From Proteobacteria bacterium 005FR1 (lineage in GTDB: Bacteria; Pseudomonadota; Gammaproteobacteria; Pseudomonadales; Cellvibrionaceae), in contig WACF01000001.1 of NCBI GenBank assembly GCA_026192395.1, forward strand, positions 1,387,637 through 1,451,636: a DNA stretch of 64,000 nucleotides, written 5' to 3'. Both the position numbers and the translations under genes were made by a program. The notes beneath the pieces were generated by a model. That model made no database searches, was not told where the DNA came from, and saw only the letters and a list, made by a program, of their open reading frames with translations. This document shows, piece by piece, positions 38,331 to 47,574 of the stretch. Numbering within the stretch: position 1 is the stretch's first letter; every line of letters begins with the position of its first letter.

Positions 38331-39035
38331 CTATTCGGCCGCGTAGTAAACGTCCAGCAGGACCTTCGATTGATGGAGTACGGAGCGCACCGGCAACTCC
38401 TCAGTTTTGCCGGGCTGCAGGGCTTTTTGCAGCACCTGCCACTTGTCCTTCCCAACCAGATGCAAAATCAGATGTTTTGCTGCCAGCAGGACTGGCAGCG
38501 TCAGTGTCATCCGATCATGAGGCGCATGGGGTGGCCGCACGGCGCAACACAATTGCTTTTCGCTATCGGGATGCAACGCCCGGCGCAAGGTCTCGGCGCC
38601 CGGGAAAAACGAGGCGGTGTGACCGTCGCCCCCCATACCGAGAATCACCACGTCGAAAGGCATGCGTAGATCGCGCAAGCGCGATTGCACTTCCTCTTCG
38701 GCTGAAAACGGATCGGGCGCTGGTGTTTTCAAGGGTATGAAATTCGCTGCCGCGGCCCGATCCTGCAACAGATTTTCCCGCACCAATCGGGCGTTGGAGT
38801 CGGGATGGTCCGCATCTACCCAGCGCTCGTCCACCAGGGTAATGAAAACTTTGTCCCAGGGCAGGTCGCTGGCGGCGAGCCGCGCAAACAGGCTCTTGGG
38901 GGTACTTCCACCGGAAACCGCCATGCTGGCGCTGCCCCTGTCGCCGACCGCCTGTTGGAGATCACCGACAATCTTTTCGGTGAGCTGAATGATCAGCGCT
39001 TCATTGGAATCGAATTTGTTGACTGTCCAGGACAT
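38331..39035 (-). CDS. pgl: 6-phosphogluconolactonase
   Basis: Hydrolyses 6-phosphogluconolactone, linking zwf to edd. The 234-aa protein belongs to the NagB-like DevB/Pgl family: AVSGGSTPKSLFARLA, FITLVDERWVDADHPDSNARLVRENLL and ILGMGGDGHTASFFPGA are all family signatures. The start at 39035 has GGAGAAGGT directly upstream. It is 41 bp ahead of edd on the same strand. Confidence 0.95.
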   Translation of the reverse strand: MSWTVNKFDSNEALIIQLTEKIVGDLQQAVGDRGSASMAVSGGSTPKSLFARLAASDLPWDKVFITLVDERWVDADHPDSNARLVRENLLQDRAAAANFIPLKTPAPDPFSAEEEVQSRLRDLRMPFDVVILGMGGDGHTASFFPGAETLRRALHPDSEKQLCCAVRPPHAPHDRMTLTLPVLLAAKHLILHLVGKDKWQVLQKALQPGKTEELPVRSVLHQSKVLLDVYYAAE

Positions 39036-39130
39036 ACCTTCTCCAATCACTAGAACCGGCAAATCGTAGATTGTGAATTGCTTCTACTGCAGAAGCCACG
39101 ATTTATGATTCACCACCGCTTGCCTACTCC

Positions 39131-40585
39131 TCACTCATGCCACTGTCGCCCGTCCCGTGCAATCAGAGCGATACTCTCGGCCGGCCCCCAGCTTCCTGCT
39201 GTGTAATTGACCACCTTTTTGTTGGTAGCCTTCCAACCCTCGATGATTTTGTCCACCCATTCCCACGCGGCCTCCACCTGGTCGGCGGGTACAAACAGCG
39301 TCGAGTTCGCACGGATCACGTCGTAAAACAGCCGTTCATAGGCGTCGGGCACATGCTGGTGGGTGAACACATCGGAGAGCGTTAGATTGAGCGCGACCGA
39401 CTCCAGCGGCATTGAGTCGTCAAGCCCCGGAACCTTGTTCAGCAAATGCAGGCGAATGCCTTCATCCGGCTGCAGCCGAATCGTGAGCCGATTGGGAGCG
39501 CCAGAAGTGATCTGCTCGCCGAAGATCGAATGTGGCACGTCATTAAACTGGATGATTATTTCAGAAAATCGTTTCACCATCCGCTTGCCGGTCCGGAGGT
39601 AGAAAGGAACGCCCGCCCAACGCCAATTGTTGATCTCGGCTTTTACCGCCACGAAAGTTTCGGTGGTGGATCCGTGGCGGGCGCCCTCCTCTTCCAGGTA
39701 GCCCGGCACCGGTTTGCCTTTGACCGCACCCGCCGCATACTGCCCGCGAACCGTGTTGTCCCTTACGTCGCGTTTACTCATCGGTTTCAGGCAGCGCAGC
39801 ACCTTGAGTTTTTCGTCATGCACGGACTGAGCATCCAGACGCGCCGGCGGCTCCATGGCGGCGAGGCAAAGCAGTTGCAGCAGATGGTTCTGCACCATGT
39901 CGCGCAATGCCCCAGCTTCATCATAAAAATCCCAGCGGCCCTCGACGCCGACAGTTTCCGCAACCGTAATCTGCACATGGTCGATGTAGTGGCTGTTCCA
40001 GAGAGGCTCGAACAGCGCATTGGCGAAGCGCATCGCCAGCAGGTTCTGAACCGTTTCTTTGCCCAGGTAGTGGTCGATGCGATAGACCTGGTCTTCGCGA
40101 AAAATGGAAGTGAGACTGCGGTTGATGTCGAGGAAGGACTCTCTGCTGTCGCCCAGAGGCTTTTCCACCACCAGGCGGCTGTTGTCGCGTACCAGACCGA
40201 CCGCCCAGAGCGACTGGCAAATCGGGGCAAAGATAGTCGGCGGCGTCGCCAGGTAGACGATCAGATCACGCTTTTCGCTGGTGAAAACCTGTTCGCGCAG
40301 CACGCGCAGGTCGGTCTCCGAGGTGGCATCCAGAGCGTAGTACTGAAGCCTAGAAGAGAAGCGCTGCCATACTCGCTCGTCCAGCTCATCCGAGCCGTGA
40401 AAATGTTCGAACTTGCTACGCACCTTTCCGGGAAAGTCGTCCGCAGCCGCCGGGTTGCGGGCAATGCCCACCACGCGCATGCAGTCGGAGAGACAGCCCG
40501 CTGCATCCAGGTGGTACAAGGCAGGATACAGCTTCCGATAGGCAAGGTCGCCTTCGCCGCCGACAATCAAGATGTCACAAATCAT
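39131..40585 (-). CDS. zwf: Glucose-6-phosphate 1-dehydrogenase
   Basis: Oxidises glucose-6-phosphate with NADP+, the entry to the Entner-Doudoroff and pentose phosphate routes. The 484-aa protein carries the nucleotide loop GGEGDLAYRKLYPAL, the EKPLG segment and the active-site RIDHYLGKETVQN. First gene of zwf–pgl–edd–eda. I looked for the HexR-type operator (TTGT-N7/8-ACAA) known from Pseudomonas zwf in the upstream gap and do not see one. Confidence 0.96.
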   Translation of the reverse strand: MICDILIVGGEGDLAYRKLYPALYHLDAAGCLSDCMRVVGIARNPAAADDFPGKVRSKFEHFHGSDELDERVWQRFSSRLQYYALDATSETDLRVLREQVFTSEKRDLIVYLATPPTIFAPICQSLWAVGLVRDNSRLVVEKPLGDSRESFLDINRSLTSIFREDQVYRIDHYLGKETVQNLLAMRFANALFEPLWNSHYIDHVQITVAETVGVEGRWDFYDEAGALRDMVQNHLLQLLCLAAMEPPARLDAQSVHDEKLKVLRCLKPMSKRDVRDNTVRGQYAAGAVKGKPVPGYLEEEGARHGSTTETFVAVKAEINNWRWAGVPFYLRTGKRMVKRFSEIIIQFNDVPHSIFGEQITSGAPNRLTIRLQPDEGIRLHLLNKVPGLDDSMPLESVALNLTLSDVFTHQHVPDAYERLFYDVIRANSTLFVPADQVEAAWEWVDKIIEGWKATNKKVVNYTAGSWGPAESIALIARDGRQWHE

Positions 40586-40643
40586 TCCTCTCTCCGTGCT
40601 GCGCAGTTCGCCATGTGCATTGCTCCAGCCGGGCGACTGTGGT

Positions 40644-40734
40644 CCTTCCGTGCCCAGTCAGCTGCCCTGCAACTCCCTTGCCAGTGCCGTTGAGCTGGGC
40701 GTCAGTGACACGCCCTACTGGGACGCACGGAAGG
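40644..40734. repeat. 10-bp inverted repeat in the zwf–ppc divergent region
   Basis: CCTTCCGTGC (40644–40653) and its exact complement GCACGGAAGG (40725–40734) flank 71 bp in the 276-bp gap between the divergent zwf and ppc starts. They could be paired operator half-sites or chance. Nothing else in the gap is recognisable except the ppc ribosome binding site. Confidence 0.4.
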
Positions 40735-40861
40735 CTGCACGGGCGTACTCCTGGCGAAATTTATCCTCATTGCTGTCTGTGGTAGGCTTTGGCGAACATC
40801 GTTGCTACCCGGTCCGCCGCCACGCGGCCCCGACGTCTTCCATTCGCGAGGAAATACAACA

Positions 40862-43519
40862 TTGGCTTCCGATATTACCAGCAGCAAAGTGGCCTCCGCC
40901 GATGATTATCGGGATCTCAAAAGTGCCGTGGACATGCTGGGACGAATGCTCGGCGATACGATTGCCCGTTCCGAGGGACAGGCACTGCTCGATCAGGTGG
41001 AACACGTCAGGCAACTGGCCAAGGCCTACCGCGAAGGAGTCCAGGGCAAACGCGCGGAGCTGATCGATTATCTCGCCACCATTGAGCCGGAGTCGCTGGT
41101 CATCGTGGCACGCGCGTTCAACCAGTTTCTGAATCTCGCCAACATCGCCGAACAGTTGCACAGCACGCTCAATGCAGACAACAAACAGCTGAGTGCGCTC
41201 AGCTCGCTAAGCGAACAGATCACCTGGATGCTGGAGGAAGGCGTTGGTCGTGAATCATTGCTGGCTGCGATCGAGAACCTCCACATCGACCTGGTGCTGA
41301 CTGCACACCCGACAGAAATCACGCGACGCACACTGATCGAAAAGCAAAGCCGGATCTATAACTATCTTCTCGATCTGCAGACACGCAAGCTGGACGAGGA
41401 AAGCCTCCATCGCACCCGCCAGGGTCTGGCTCAGCAGATTGCTCAGTGGTGGCACACGGACGAGATCCGTACCGAAAAACCCACCCCGGTGGACGAAGCC
41501 ATTTGGGGCTTCGCCGTCATTGAGAATTCTCTTTGGGAAGCGGTACCGCTGTTTCTCAACAAGCTGGGCCGAACGGTCAAGAAGCAACTCGACTACGACT
41601 TGCCCATCACTTACCACCCCATCCATTTCACCTCCTGGATGGGCGGCGACCGGGACGGCAATCCCAATGTGACGGCGAGGATAACCCGGGAAGTCTTGCT
41701 GTTGGCCCGATGGAAGGCGGCGGACCTTTTTCTCGGTGACATCAACGGTCTGATCAGCGAGCTTTCGATGAATCGCTGTTCCGATGCGGTGTCCGCGTTG
41801 GTAGGAGAGCAGCGGGAGCCCTACCGCGCCGTACTCAAGGAAGTCCGGAGCCTGCTGCAGAATACGCTGCAATACACGGATGATCTCCTGAAAGGCCGGG
41901 AACCACAGAACTCCGATATTCTCAGCGATGACAGCCAGCTGTGGGAGCCGCTTTACGCCTGCTACCGCTCGCTGCACGACTGCGGTATGGGCATTATTGC
42001 CGATGGCAAACTTCGCGATACTCTGCGCCGGGTGCGCTGCTTCGGCGTGCATCTGCTACGGCTGGACATTCGTCAGGAATCGAGCCGGCATACACAGGTA
42101 TTCGGTGAGCTGACCCGCTATCTGGAAATTGGCGATTACGAAAGCTGGTCGGAACAAGAACGCATCGAGTTTTTGAGCGCGGAGCTGGAAAACAAGCGCC
42201 CGCTGTTTCCCAGACGCTGGGAGCCCAGCGATGCAGTGCGCGAGGTCCTCGATACCTTTGCGATGATCGGTGAACAACCGCAGCAGGCCTTGGGTGCTTA
42301 CATCATTTCCATGGCTCACGCGCCCTCGGATGTTCTCGGCGTGCAATTGCTGCTGCGCGAATTCGGTTGCCGCTTCCGCATGCAGGTTGCGCCGCTGTTC
42401 GAAACACTGGACGACCTCAACAATGCCGCTGAGGTGATCGAACAACTGCTTGCCACACCTTCCTACCGGAACCGAATCGAAAATCGTCAGATGGTGATGA
42501 TCGGCTACTCGGATTCGGCCAAAGATGCGGGGGTGATGGCCGCGTCCTGGGCTCAGTACCGCGCGCAAGAAGCCTTGCTCGAGGTCGCCAAAAACGCCGG
42601 CGTGCAACTGACGCTTTTCCATGGACGTGGCGGCACCATCGGGCGCGGCGGCGCACCGGCGCACGCGGCTTTGCTATCACAGCCGCCTGGCTCCCTCGAA
42701 AATGGACTGCGGGTTACCGAACAGGGCGAAATGATCCGCTTCAAGCTTGGCCTGCCTCAGATCGCGGTCACCAGTTTCGGTCTGTATACCAGTGCAATGC
42801 TGCAGTCCAATCTTCTGCCGCCACCGAACCCGAAACCCGAGTGGCGGGAGTTGCTCGACCAACTCTCTGATATTTCTTCCACAGCCTATCGGAAGCTGGT
42901 GCGGGAAAATCCGGATTTTCTCGCCTACTTTCGCAGCAGTACGCCCATCAACGAGTTGAGCAAACTGTCCCTCGGTTCACGCCCTGCAAAGCGCCGCCAG
43001 GAAGGCGGCATCGAAAGCTTGCGGGCAATTCCATGGATTTTCGCGTGGTCCCAGAACCGGCTGATGCTGCCCGCCTGGTACGGCGCCGGCGATGCTATCG
43101 AGCAACTGGTCAGACGGGGCAAACGACAGGAGCTCGAAAAGATGTGCGACGAGTGGCCCTTCTTTTCCACTCGCATCAGCATGCTGGAAATGGTCTTCGC
43201 CAAGGCCGACCCGGATCTGTCCACCTACTACGACAGCCGTCTTGTGGAAGAGCGATTGCAACCACTCGGCGCCGTATTGCGCGATCGCCTGCGCAAGGAC
43301 ATCGAGGTAGTGCTTTCCATTGCCAATGACGAAAATCTTCTGCAAGGCCTGCCCTGGCTGAAGGAGTCGGTGCGACTGCGCAACACCTATACAGATCCGC
43401 TGAATCTCCTCCAGGTAGAGCTGCTCCATCGTGACCGCGGAGCTTCGTCGCCGGTTGCGGAGAAGGCGCTGATGGTGACCATTGCGGGTATCGCGGCGGG
43501 AATGCGCAACACGGGTTAG
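40862..43519 (+). CDS. ppc: Phosphoenolpyruvate carboxylase
   Basis: Carboxylates PEP to oxaloacetate, replenishing the TCA cycle. The 885-aa product is of normal length. Catalytic motifs are [12 protein letters not shown] (His149), [35 protein letters not shown] and [14 protein letters not shown], with the C-terminal GMRNTG. I set the start at TTG 40862, with GAGGAA eight bases upstream; there is no suitable ATG nearby. Divergent from zwf. Confidence 0.95.
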   Translation: MASDITSSKVASADDYRDLKSAVDMLGRMLGDTIARSEGQALLDQVEHVRQLAKAYREGVQGKRAELIDYLATIEPESLVIVARAFNQFLNLANIAEQLHSTLNADNKQLSALSSLSEQITWMLEEGVGRESLLAAIENLHIDLVLTAHPTEITRRTLIEKQSRIYNYLLDLQTRKLDEESLHRTRQGLAQQIAQWWHTDEIRTEKPTPVDEAIWGFAVIENSLWEAVPLFLNKLGRTVKKQLDYDLPITYHPIHFTSWMGGDRDGNPNVTARITREVLLLARWKAADLFLGDINGLISELSMNRCSDAVSALVGEQREPYRAVLKEVRSLLQNTLQYTDDLLKGREPQNSDILSDDSQLWEPLYACYRSLHDCGMGIIADGKLRDTLRRVRCFGVHLLRLDIRQESSRHTQVFGELTRYLEIGDYESWSEQERIEFLSAELENKRPLFPRRWEPSDAVREVLDTFAMIGEQPQQALGAYIISMAHAPSDVLGVQLLLREFGCRFRMQVAPLFETLDDLNNAAEVIEQLLATPSYRNRIENRQMVMIGYSDSAKDAGVMAASWAQYRAQEALLEVAKNAGVQLTLFHGRGGTIGRGGAPAHAALLSQPPGSLENGLRVTEQGEMIRFKLGLPQIAVTSFGLYTSAMLQSNLLPPPNPKPEWRELLDQLSDISSTAYRKLVRENPDFLAYFRSSTPINELSKLSLGSRPAKRRQEGGIESLRAIPWIFAWSQNRLMLPAWYGAGDAIEQLVRRGKRQELEKMCDEWPFFSTRISMLEMVFAKADPDLSTYYDSRLVEERLQPLGAVLRDRLRKDIEVVLSIANDENLLQGLPWLKESVRLRNTYTDPLNLLQVELLHRDRGASSPVAEKALMVTIAGIAAGMRNTG

Positions 43520-43525
43520 AGCAAA

Positions 43526-43551
43526 GTCGCAGTCGTCAGTGCCAGTCGCCA
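43526..43551. repeat. Short degenerate heptad array downstream of ppc
   Basis: Units GTCGCA, GTCGTCA, GTGCCA and GTCGCCA run in tandem just after the ppc stop (43519), mixing six- and seven-base spacing. They match the left-arm orientation of the paired arrays elsewhere, but I find no matching right arm before lemA. Probably a decayed or one-armed copy. Confidence 0.6.
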
Positions 43552-43663
43552 GAAAAGATTGCGTTCGGTCCGTGTCTCGGTGGCCACCTCCCGTTCTTCA
43601 GAGACGCTATGCTACTATCGGCGCCAGCTAGCAGGATCCGAACAACAAGAGAGAGGGGCATCC

Positions 43664-44260
43664 ATGAGCATTACGGCCATTGTCATCATCGTCGTATTGG
43701 CGATCGTCATCTTCTATGCGATTGCAGTTTTCAACAAGCTGGTCAGCCTGAAGAATCGCTACAAAAACGCCTTCGCACAGATCCAGGTGCAGTTGAAGCG
43801 CCGCCATGATCTGATTCCCAATCTGGTGGAAACGGCGAAAGCCTACATGGCTCACGAGCGAGAAACCTTGGAAGCGGTCATCAATGCGCGCAATGCGGCT
43901 GCGAGAGGCCTGGAAGCTGCTGCCAGTCGCCCCGGAAGCAAAGAGGCAATGGACCAGCTGTCCGGTGCCGAGGGCGCACTGACCAATGCGCTAGGCAGGC
44001 TCAATGTAGTGATGGAAGCTTACCCCGATCTGAAAGCCAATCAGAACATGATGCAGCTTTCAGAAGAGCTCACCAGTACGGAGAACAAGGTGGCCTTTTC
44101 ACGGCAGGCCTACAATGACTCCGCCATGAACTACAACACCTACAAGCAGTCCTTCCCTGCCGTCGTTGTCGCGCCCGCTTTCGGTCACAAAGAAGATGCC
44201 GGGCTACTCGAATTCGAGGATCACGAGCAAATCCAGGCAGCTCCAAAGGTTGCCTTTTAA
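43664..44260 (+). CDS. lemA: LemA family protein
   Basis: A 198-aa membrane-anchored protein with one N-terminal helix (residues 4–24) and a long helical-bundle domain. FNKLVSLKNRYKNAFAQIQVQLKRRHDLIPNLVETAKAYMAHE is the LemA signature. Its function is unknown, but LemA genes are commonly paired with M48/HtpX-type proteases, as here (nine-base gap). Start at 43664 with GAGAGGGG upstream. Confidence 0.93.
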   Translation: MSITAIVIIVVLAIVIFYAIAVFNKLVSLKNRYKNAFAQIQVQLKRRHDLIPNLVETAKAYMAHERETLEAVINARNAAARGLEAAASRPGSKEAMDQLSGAEGALTNALGRLNVVMEAYPDLKANQNMMQLSEELTSTENKVAFSRQAYNDSAMNYNTYKQSFPAVVVAPAFGHKEDAGLLEFEDHEQIQAAPKVAF

Positions 44261-44269
44261 ACCGCTGCC

Positions 44270-46234
44270 ATGAATTTCTTCGAACATCAGGACACCGCCC
44301 GCCGCAACACGCGGCGGCTTGTTCTCCTCATGCTGCTGGCTGTCATCAGCCTAATCGCCATCACCACGCTGCTGGTCTCGGTGCTCCTCTTTTACTTTCA
44401 GTACGGCGGCAACGGCATGTCGCAACCGGCCGACGCCAACGTCGTACAGCTCGCCTTTCACAGCTTGAGCTGGGAGATACTCGGCTATATCACGCTTGGC
44501 GTCGGCAGCGTTGTTGCGCTGGGAAGCACCTACAAGCTTCTGCAATTAAGCGGTGGCGGTCAGAAGGTAGCCGAAGCGCTCGGCGGACGGCTGATCAACA
44601 TCAACACCAGCGACCCTGACGAGCGCAAGATTCTCAACGTTGTCGAGGAAATGGCCATCGCGTCAGGCACGCCGGTGCCGCCGGTTTACCTGATCGAGGA
44701 AGATGGGATCAACGCCTTTGCGGCAGGTTTCAAACCGCAGGATGCGGTAATCGGGATAACCCGGGGCTGTATCCGCTTGCTGAACCGCGATGAATTACAG
44801 GGGGTAGTCGCTCACGAGTTCAGTCACATTCTGCACGGCGACATGCGCCTGAACATTCGCCTGGTGGGCATTCTCCACGGGATTCTGGTGATCGGCTTGA
44901 TTGGCTACTTTCTGCTTCGCTCCGCGCAGGTGAGCGCCTATTCCTCGGCGCGCCGCCGCGGTAACAATGCGCTGCCGATGATTCTTCTCGGCCTCGGCCT
45001 GATCGTAATCGGCTATGCGGGGACCTTTTTCGGCAACATCATCAAGGCGGCTGTCAGTCGCCAGCGGGAGTTTCTGGCGGACGCTTCGGCGGTACAGTTC
45101 ACCCGTAATCCGGTCGGCATCAGCGGTGCGCTGAAAAAAATCGGCGGCTACACGCGAGGGTCGATGTTGCAAGCGCCCAGTGCGGTCCAATTCAGCCACA
45201 TGTTTTTCGGCCAGGGCATCAGGACCAGCTTTAACGCCCTGATGGCGACCCATCCTCCGCTGGAGGAACGAATTGGCCGGATTGAGCCCAGCTGGGACGG
45301 CCAGTTCCCAGCCGTGCGAGAATCGGCAGCCGTTTCCGATCGACCCAGCAGCGCAGCCGGTGAGCAGATGGCCGGCTTTGCGGCAGGCTCTGAACGCGCA
45401 GCTCCAAGTGCTGTCACGGCGCAAGCGCCGTCCGCCATTGATTCCATCGGCCAGCCCAGTCCCGAGCACATGGCTCGCGCTCGGCAGCTGCTTGGGGAGA
45501 TCCCTGACGATCTCAAGGACGCCGCCCATGAGCCCTTCTCCGCTCGCGCGGTCGTGTACGGACTGCTGCTAAACAGAAGCAGTGAGGGGATTGCGAAGAA
45601 GCAGTGGCAGCACTTGCGCGAAAACGCCCATCCCGCGGTATTCCGGCTGGTGGACGACATCAGCCGGCAAATCGCCGGTCTCGAGCCAGGAGTTTACATA
45701 CCATTGCTTGAGCTTTGCCTGCCGGCCCTGCAAAGCCTGTCAGCTCCACAGCACGAAGTCTTCAAACGCAACCTTCTTGCGCTCATTCGGGCCGATGAAA
45801 AGGTGGACCTTTTCGAGTGGTCCTTGTACAGAATTGCCATGCACAACCTCGAGCAAGGGGATACGCATGAAGAAAATCGAAACCTGAAAAGCCTGTCGGA
45901 TGAGTGCCAGCTAGTGCTATCGCTAATCGCGCAGAGTGGCCACACCGACCAGGGGCGCGCTCAGGCAGCCTACGAGGAAAGCTTCTCGAGCCTCGGCATT
46001 GGCTCGCGCTTCTTCCTGGCCCGCGAGACTATCAAACTCCCCGATTTGGACCGGGCCCTGGATAAGCTGAAGCTGCTGAAGCCATTGCAGAAACCGCTGC
46101 TCCTGAAGGCACTGGCCCGCTGCGTCAGCTACGATGCGAGAATTACAGTGACTGAACAGGAACTGTTCCGGGCGATCGCAAACAGCCTGAACTGCCCAGT
46201 GCCGCCTATTTTGGAAGGACAAAGATTGGATTAA
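44270..46234 (+). CDS. M48 family membrane metalloprotease with TerB-like C-terminal domain
   Basis: A 654-aa HtpX-related zinc protease. Two N-terminal membrane segments (about 17–42 and 70–92) precede the catalytic motif HEFSH (182–186), with the third ligand Glu in SRQREFLADASAV; two more membrane segments lie near 200–265. After about residue 340 comes a low-complexity linker, then a helical domain whose end (LLKALARCVSYDARITVTEQELFRAIANSLNCPVPP) resembles TerB-like domains found at the C-terminus of such proteases. Paired with lemA; likely in membrane protein quality control. Confidence 0.87.
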   Translation: MNFFEHQDTARRNTRRLVLLMLLAVISLIAITTLLVSVLLFYFQYGGNGMSQPADANVVQLAFHSLSWEILGYITLGVGSVVALGSTYKLLQLSGGGQKVAEALGGRLININTSDPDERKILNVVEEMAIASGTPVPPVYLIEEDGINAFAAGFKPQDAVIGITRGCIRLLNRDELQGVVAHEFSHILHGDMRLNIRLVGILHGILVIGLIGYFLLRSAQVSAYSSARRRGNNALPMILLGLGLIVIGYAGTFFGNIIKAAVSRQREFLADASAVQFTRNPVGISGALKKIGGYTRGSMLQAPSAVQFSHMFFGQGIRTSFNALMATHPPLEERIGRIEPSWDGQFPAVRESAAVSDRPSSAAGEQMAGFAAGSERAAPSAVTAQAPSAIDSIGQPSPEHMARARQLLGEIPDDLKDAAHEPFSARAVVYGLLLNRSSEGIAKKQWQHLRENAHPAVFRLVDDISRQIAGLEPGVYIPLLELCLPALQSLSAPQHEVFKRNLLALIRADEKVDLFEWSLYRIAMHNLEQGDTHEENRNLKSLSDECQLVLSLIAQSGHTDQGRAQAAYEESFSSLGIGSRFFLARETIKLPDLDRALDKLKLLKPLQKPLLLKALARCVSYDARITVTEQELFRAIANSLNCPVPPILEGQRLD

Positions 46235-46240
46235 GAAACC

Positions 46241-46316
46241 GCCTCCAGAGATATGTTCGACATTACTCTGGTGGCGCTGGCTGGTGGCTGGTGGCTGGTG
46301 ACCGGTGACTGGTGAC
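46241..46316. repeat. Heptad array between convergent M48 and sspB genes
   Basis: One left-orientation unit (GCCTCCA, 46241–46247) is followed by a right-orientation array. Five units are exactly in phase: TGGTGGC, TGGTGGC, TGGTGAC, CGGTGAC, TGGTGAC (46282–46316), preceded by one more unit at 46269–46275 slightly out of phase. It ends three bases before the sspB stop codon. It mirrors the array between degS and hisD. Confidence 0.82.
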
Positions 46317-46318
46317 TG

Positions 46319-46720
46319 TTATTTAACCACCCTCAGGCTCGGGCGCTTGCCCCCACCCTTCGAGTCAGTATCACCGCCGTCGTCGGGCGGTGGCGGTCGA
46401 TTAGCTTCCGGCTCAAAGATCATCCCCTGCCCGTTTTCCCGGGTGTGGATGCTGAGTACCGCCGAACAGGGGACGTAGATATCAGTGGGCACGCCGCCAA
46501 AGCGGGCGTTGAATCGAATCGCGTCGTTTTCAATCCGCAGGTCCCGCACTGCTGTGGGGCCGATATTGAGAACGATCCGACCATCCTTGTTGACGAAGCT
46601 CTGAGGTACTGAGGTGCCCTTTTCATGGGCATCCACCAGCAAGTGGGGCGTGCAATCGTTGTCCACCATCCACTGATAAAGCGCGCGGATCAGGTAGGGC
46701 CGACTGGAGGACATGGACAT
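46319..46720 (-). CDS. sspB: ClpXP protease specificity-enhancing factor SspB
   Basis: An adaptor that tethers ssrA-tagged proteins to ClpXP. The 133-aa protein has the substrate-binding domain (SSRPYLIRALYQWMVDNDCTPHLLVDA, FNARFGGVPTDIYVPCSAVLSIHTRENGQGM). A flexible Pro/Gly/Asp linker follows, then the ClpX-docking tail RPSLRVVK at the extreme C-terminus. Downstream of sspA, the conserved pair. Confidence 0.95.
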   Translation of the reverse strand: MSMSSSRPYLIRALYQWMVDNDCTPHLLVDAHEKGTSVPQSFVNKDGRIVLNIGPTAVRDLRIENDAIRFNARFGGVPTDIYVPCSAVLSIHTRENGQGMIFEPEANRPPPPDDGGDTDSKGGGKRPSLRVVK

Positions 46721-46796
46721 AAATAAAGCTTCCGATTGCAGCCAGTGGACGAACTCAGTGCTCCCGCCCAGGCCCAGTGTGTTTTCGAACGAGGCC

Positions 46797-47435
46797 TTAG
46801 TAACTATCCCGCATATCCCGCTCGTATTCAGTAAGACTTTGCCGGAACGACTCGCGGGTGAACAACCGTTCCATGTATTGCTCCAGAGGTTTGGTCTGCC
46901 GATTGGCCGGCAGCTTGATCTGCATCGCCTCCAGGCGCCACAGAATCGGGGCTAGACAGCAATCCACGAGAGTAAATTCTTCACTCATGAAGAATGGCAT
47001 CTCCTGGAATATCGGGGTGATGGGCAGGAGACTGTCGAGCAGTGCCTTGCGGGATTTCGCCACCCGGTCCTTGTCCTTGCCACGAACGACCTCATCCACC
47101 AATGGCGACCAGTCCCTTTCGATGCGATACATCCATAGACGGCTCTGGGCACGGGCTACCGGATACACCGGAAGCAAGGGGGGATGGGGGAAACGCTCGT
47201 CCAGGTACTCCATCATCACTTTGGACTCATAGAGCACGAGGTCACGATCAATTAGCGTGGGCAGCGAGTTGTAGGGGTTTAACTCGGAGACTTCCTCGGG
47301 AATGTCATGTGGATCCACGTCGATGACGTCGACGGAGACACCCTTTTCGGCCAGCACGATGCGCACGCGGTGGCTGTAGTGATCACGTCCATCCGAAAAG
47401 TAAGTCATTGACGAACGTTTTGTGACAACACCCAT
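46797..47435 (-). CDS. sspA: Stringent starvation protein A
   Basis: A glutathione-S-transferase-fold protein that binds RNA polymerase and alters promoter choice under starvation or acid stress. The 212-aa product has the SspA signature ([62 protein letters not shown]). The start at 47435 is supported by AGG upstream. Two strong hairpins separate it from the bc1 genes. Confidence 0.95.
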   Translation of the reverse strand: MGVVTKRSSMTYFSDGRDHYSHRVRIVLAEKGVSVDVIDVDPHDIPEEVSELNPYNSLPTLIDRDLVLYESKVMMEYLDERFPHPPLLPVYPVARAQSRLWMYRIERDWSPLVDEVVRGKDKDRVAKSRKALLDSLLPITPIFQEMPFFMSEEFTLVDCCLAPILWRLEAMQIKLPANRQTKPLEQYMERLFTRESFRQSLTEYERDMRDSY

Positions 47436-47497
47436 TGAGATCACCTAGTCAGTATGGTCGACGCGCCCGCCCGGAAACTTCATTGGCACTAAAGCAA

Positions 47498-47566
47498 CAG
47501 GGGCGGTCCCAGCCCGGGACCGCCCCTGGTTAGCAGCGCGTGGCACCTACATCTAAGTAGGTGCCA
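47498..47566. promoter_or_regulatory. Two perfect stem-loops in the bc1–sspA gap
   Basis: Hairpin A has a 13-bp perfect stem (CAGGGGCGGTCCC, 47498–47510, with its complement at 47516–47528) and a five-base loop. Hairpin B has a 10-bp perfect stem (TGGCACCTAC, 47541–47550, with complement 47557–47566) and a six-base loop. Both lie just downstream of the cytochrome gene and upstream of sspA on the minus strand. Neither is followed by a good T-tract, so they may be mRNA-stabilising or attenuating structures rather than classical terminators. Confidence 0.7.
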
Positions 47567-47574
47567 TCATCGGC

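Noticed and set aside
40586-40861. HexR operator upstream of zwf
   Set aside because: No TTGT-N7/8-ACAA pattern is present on either strand.
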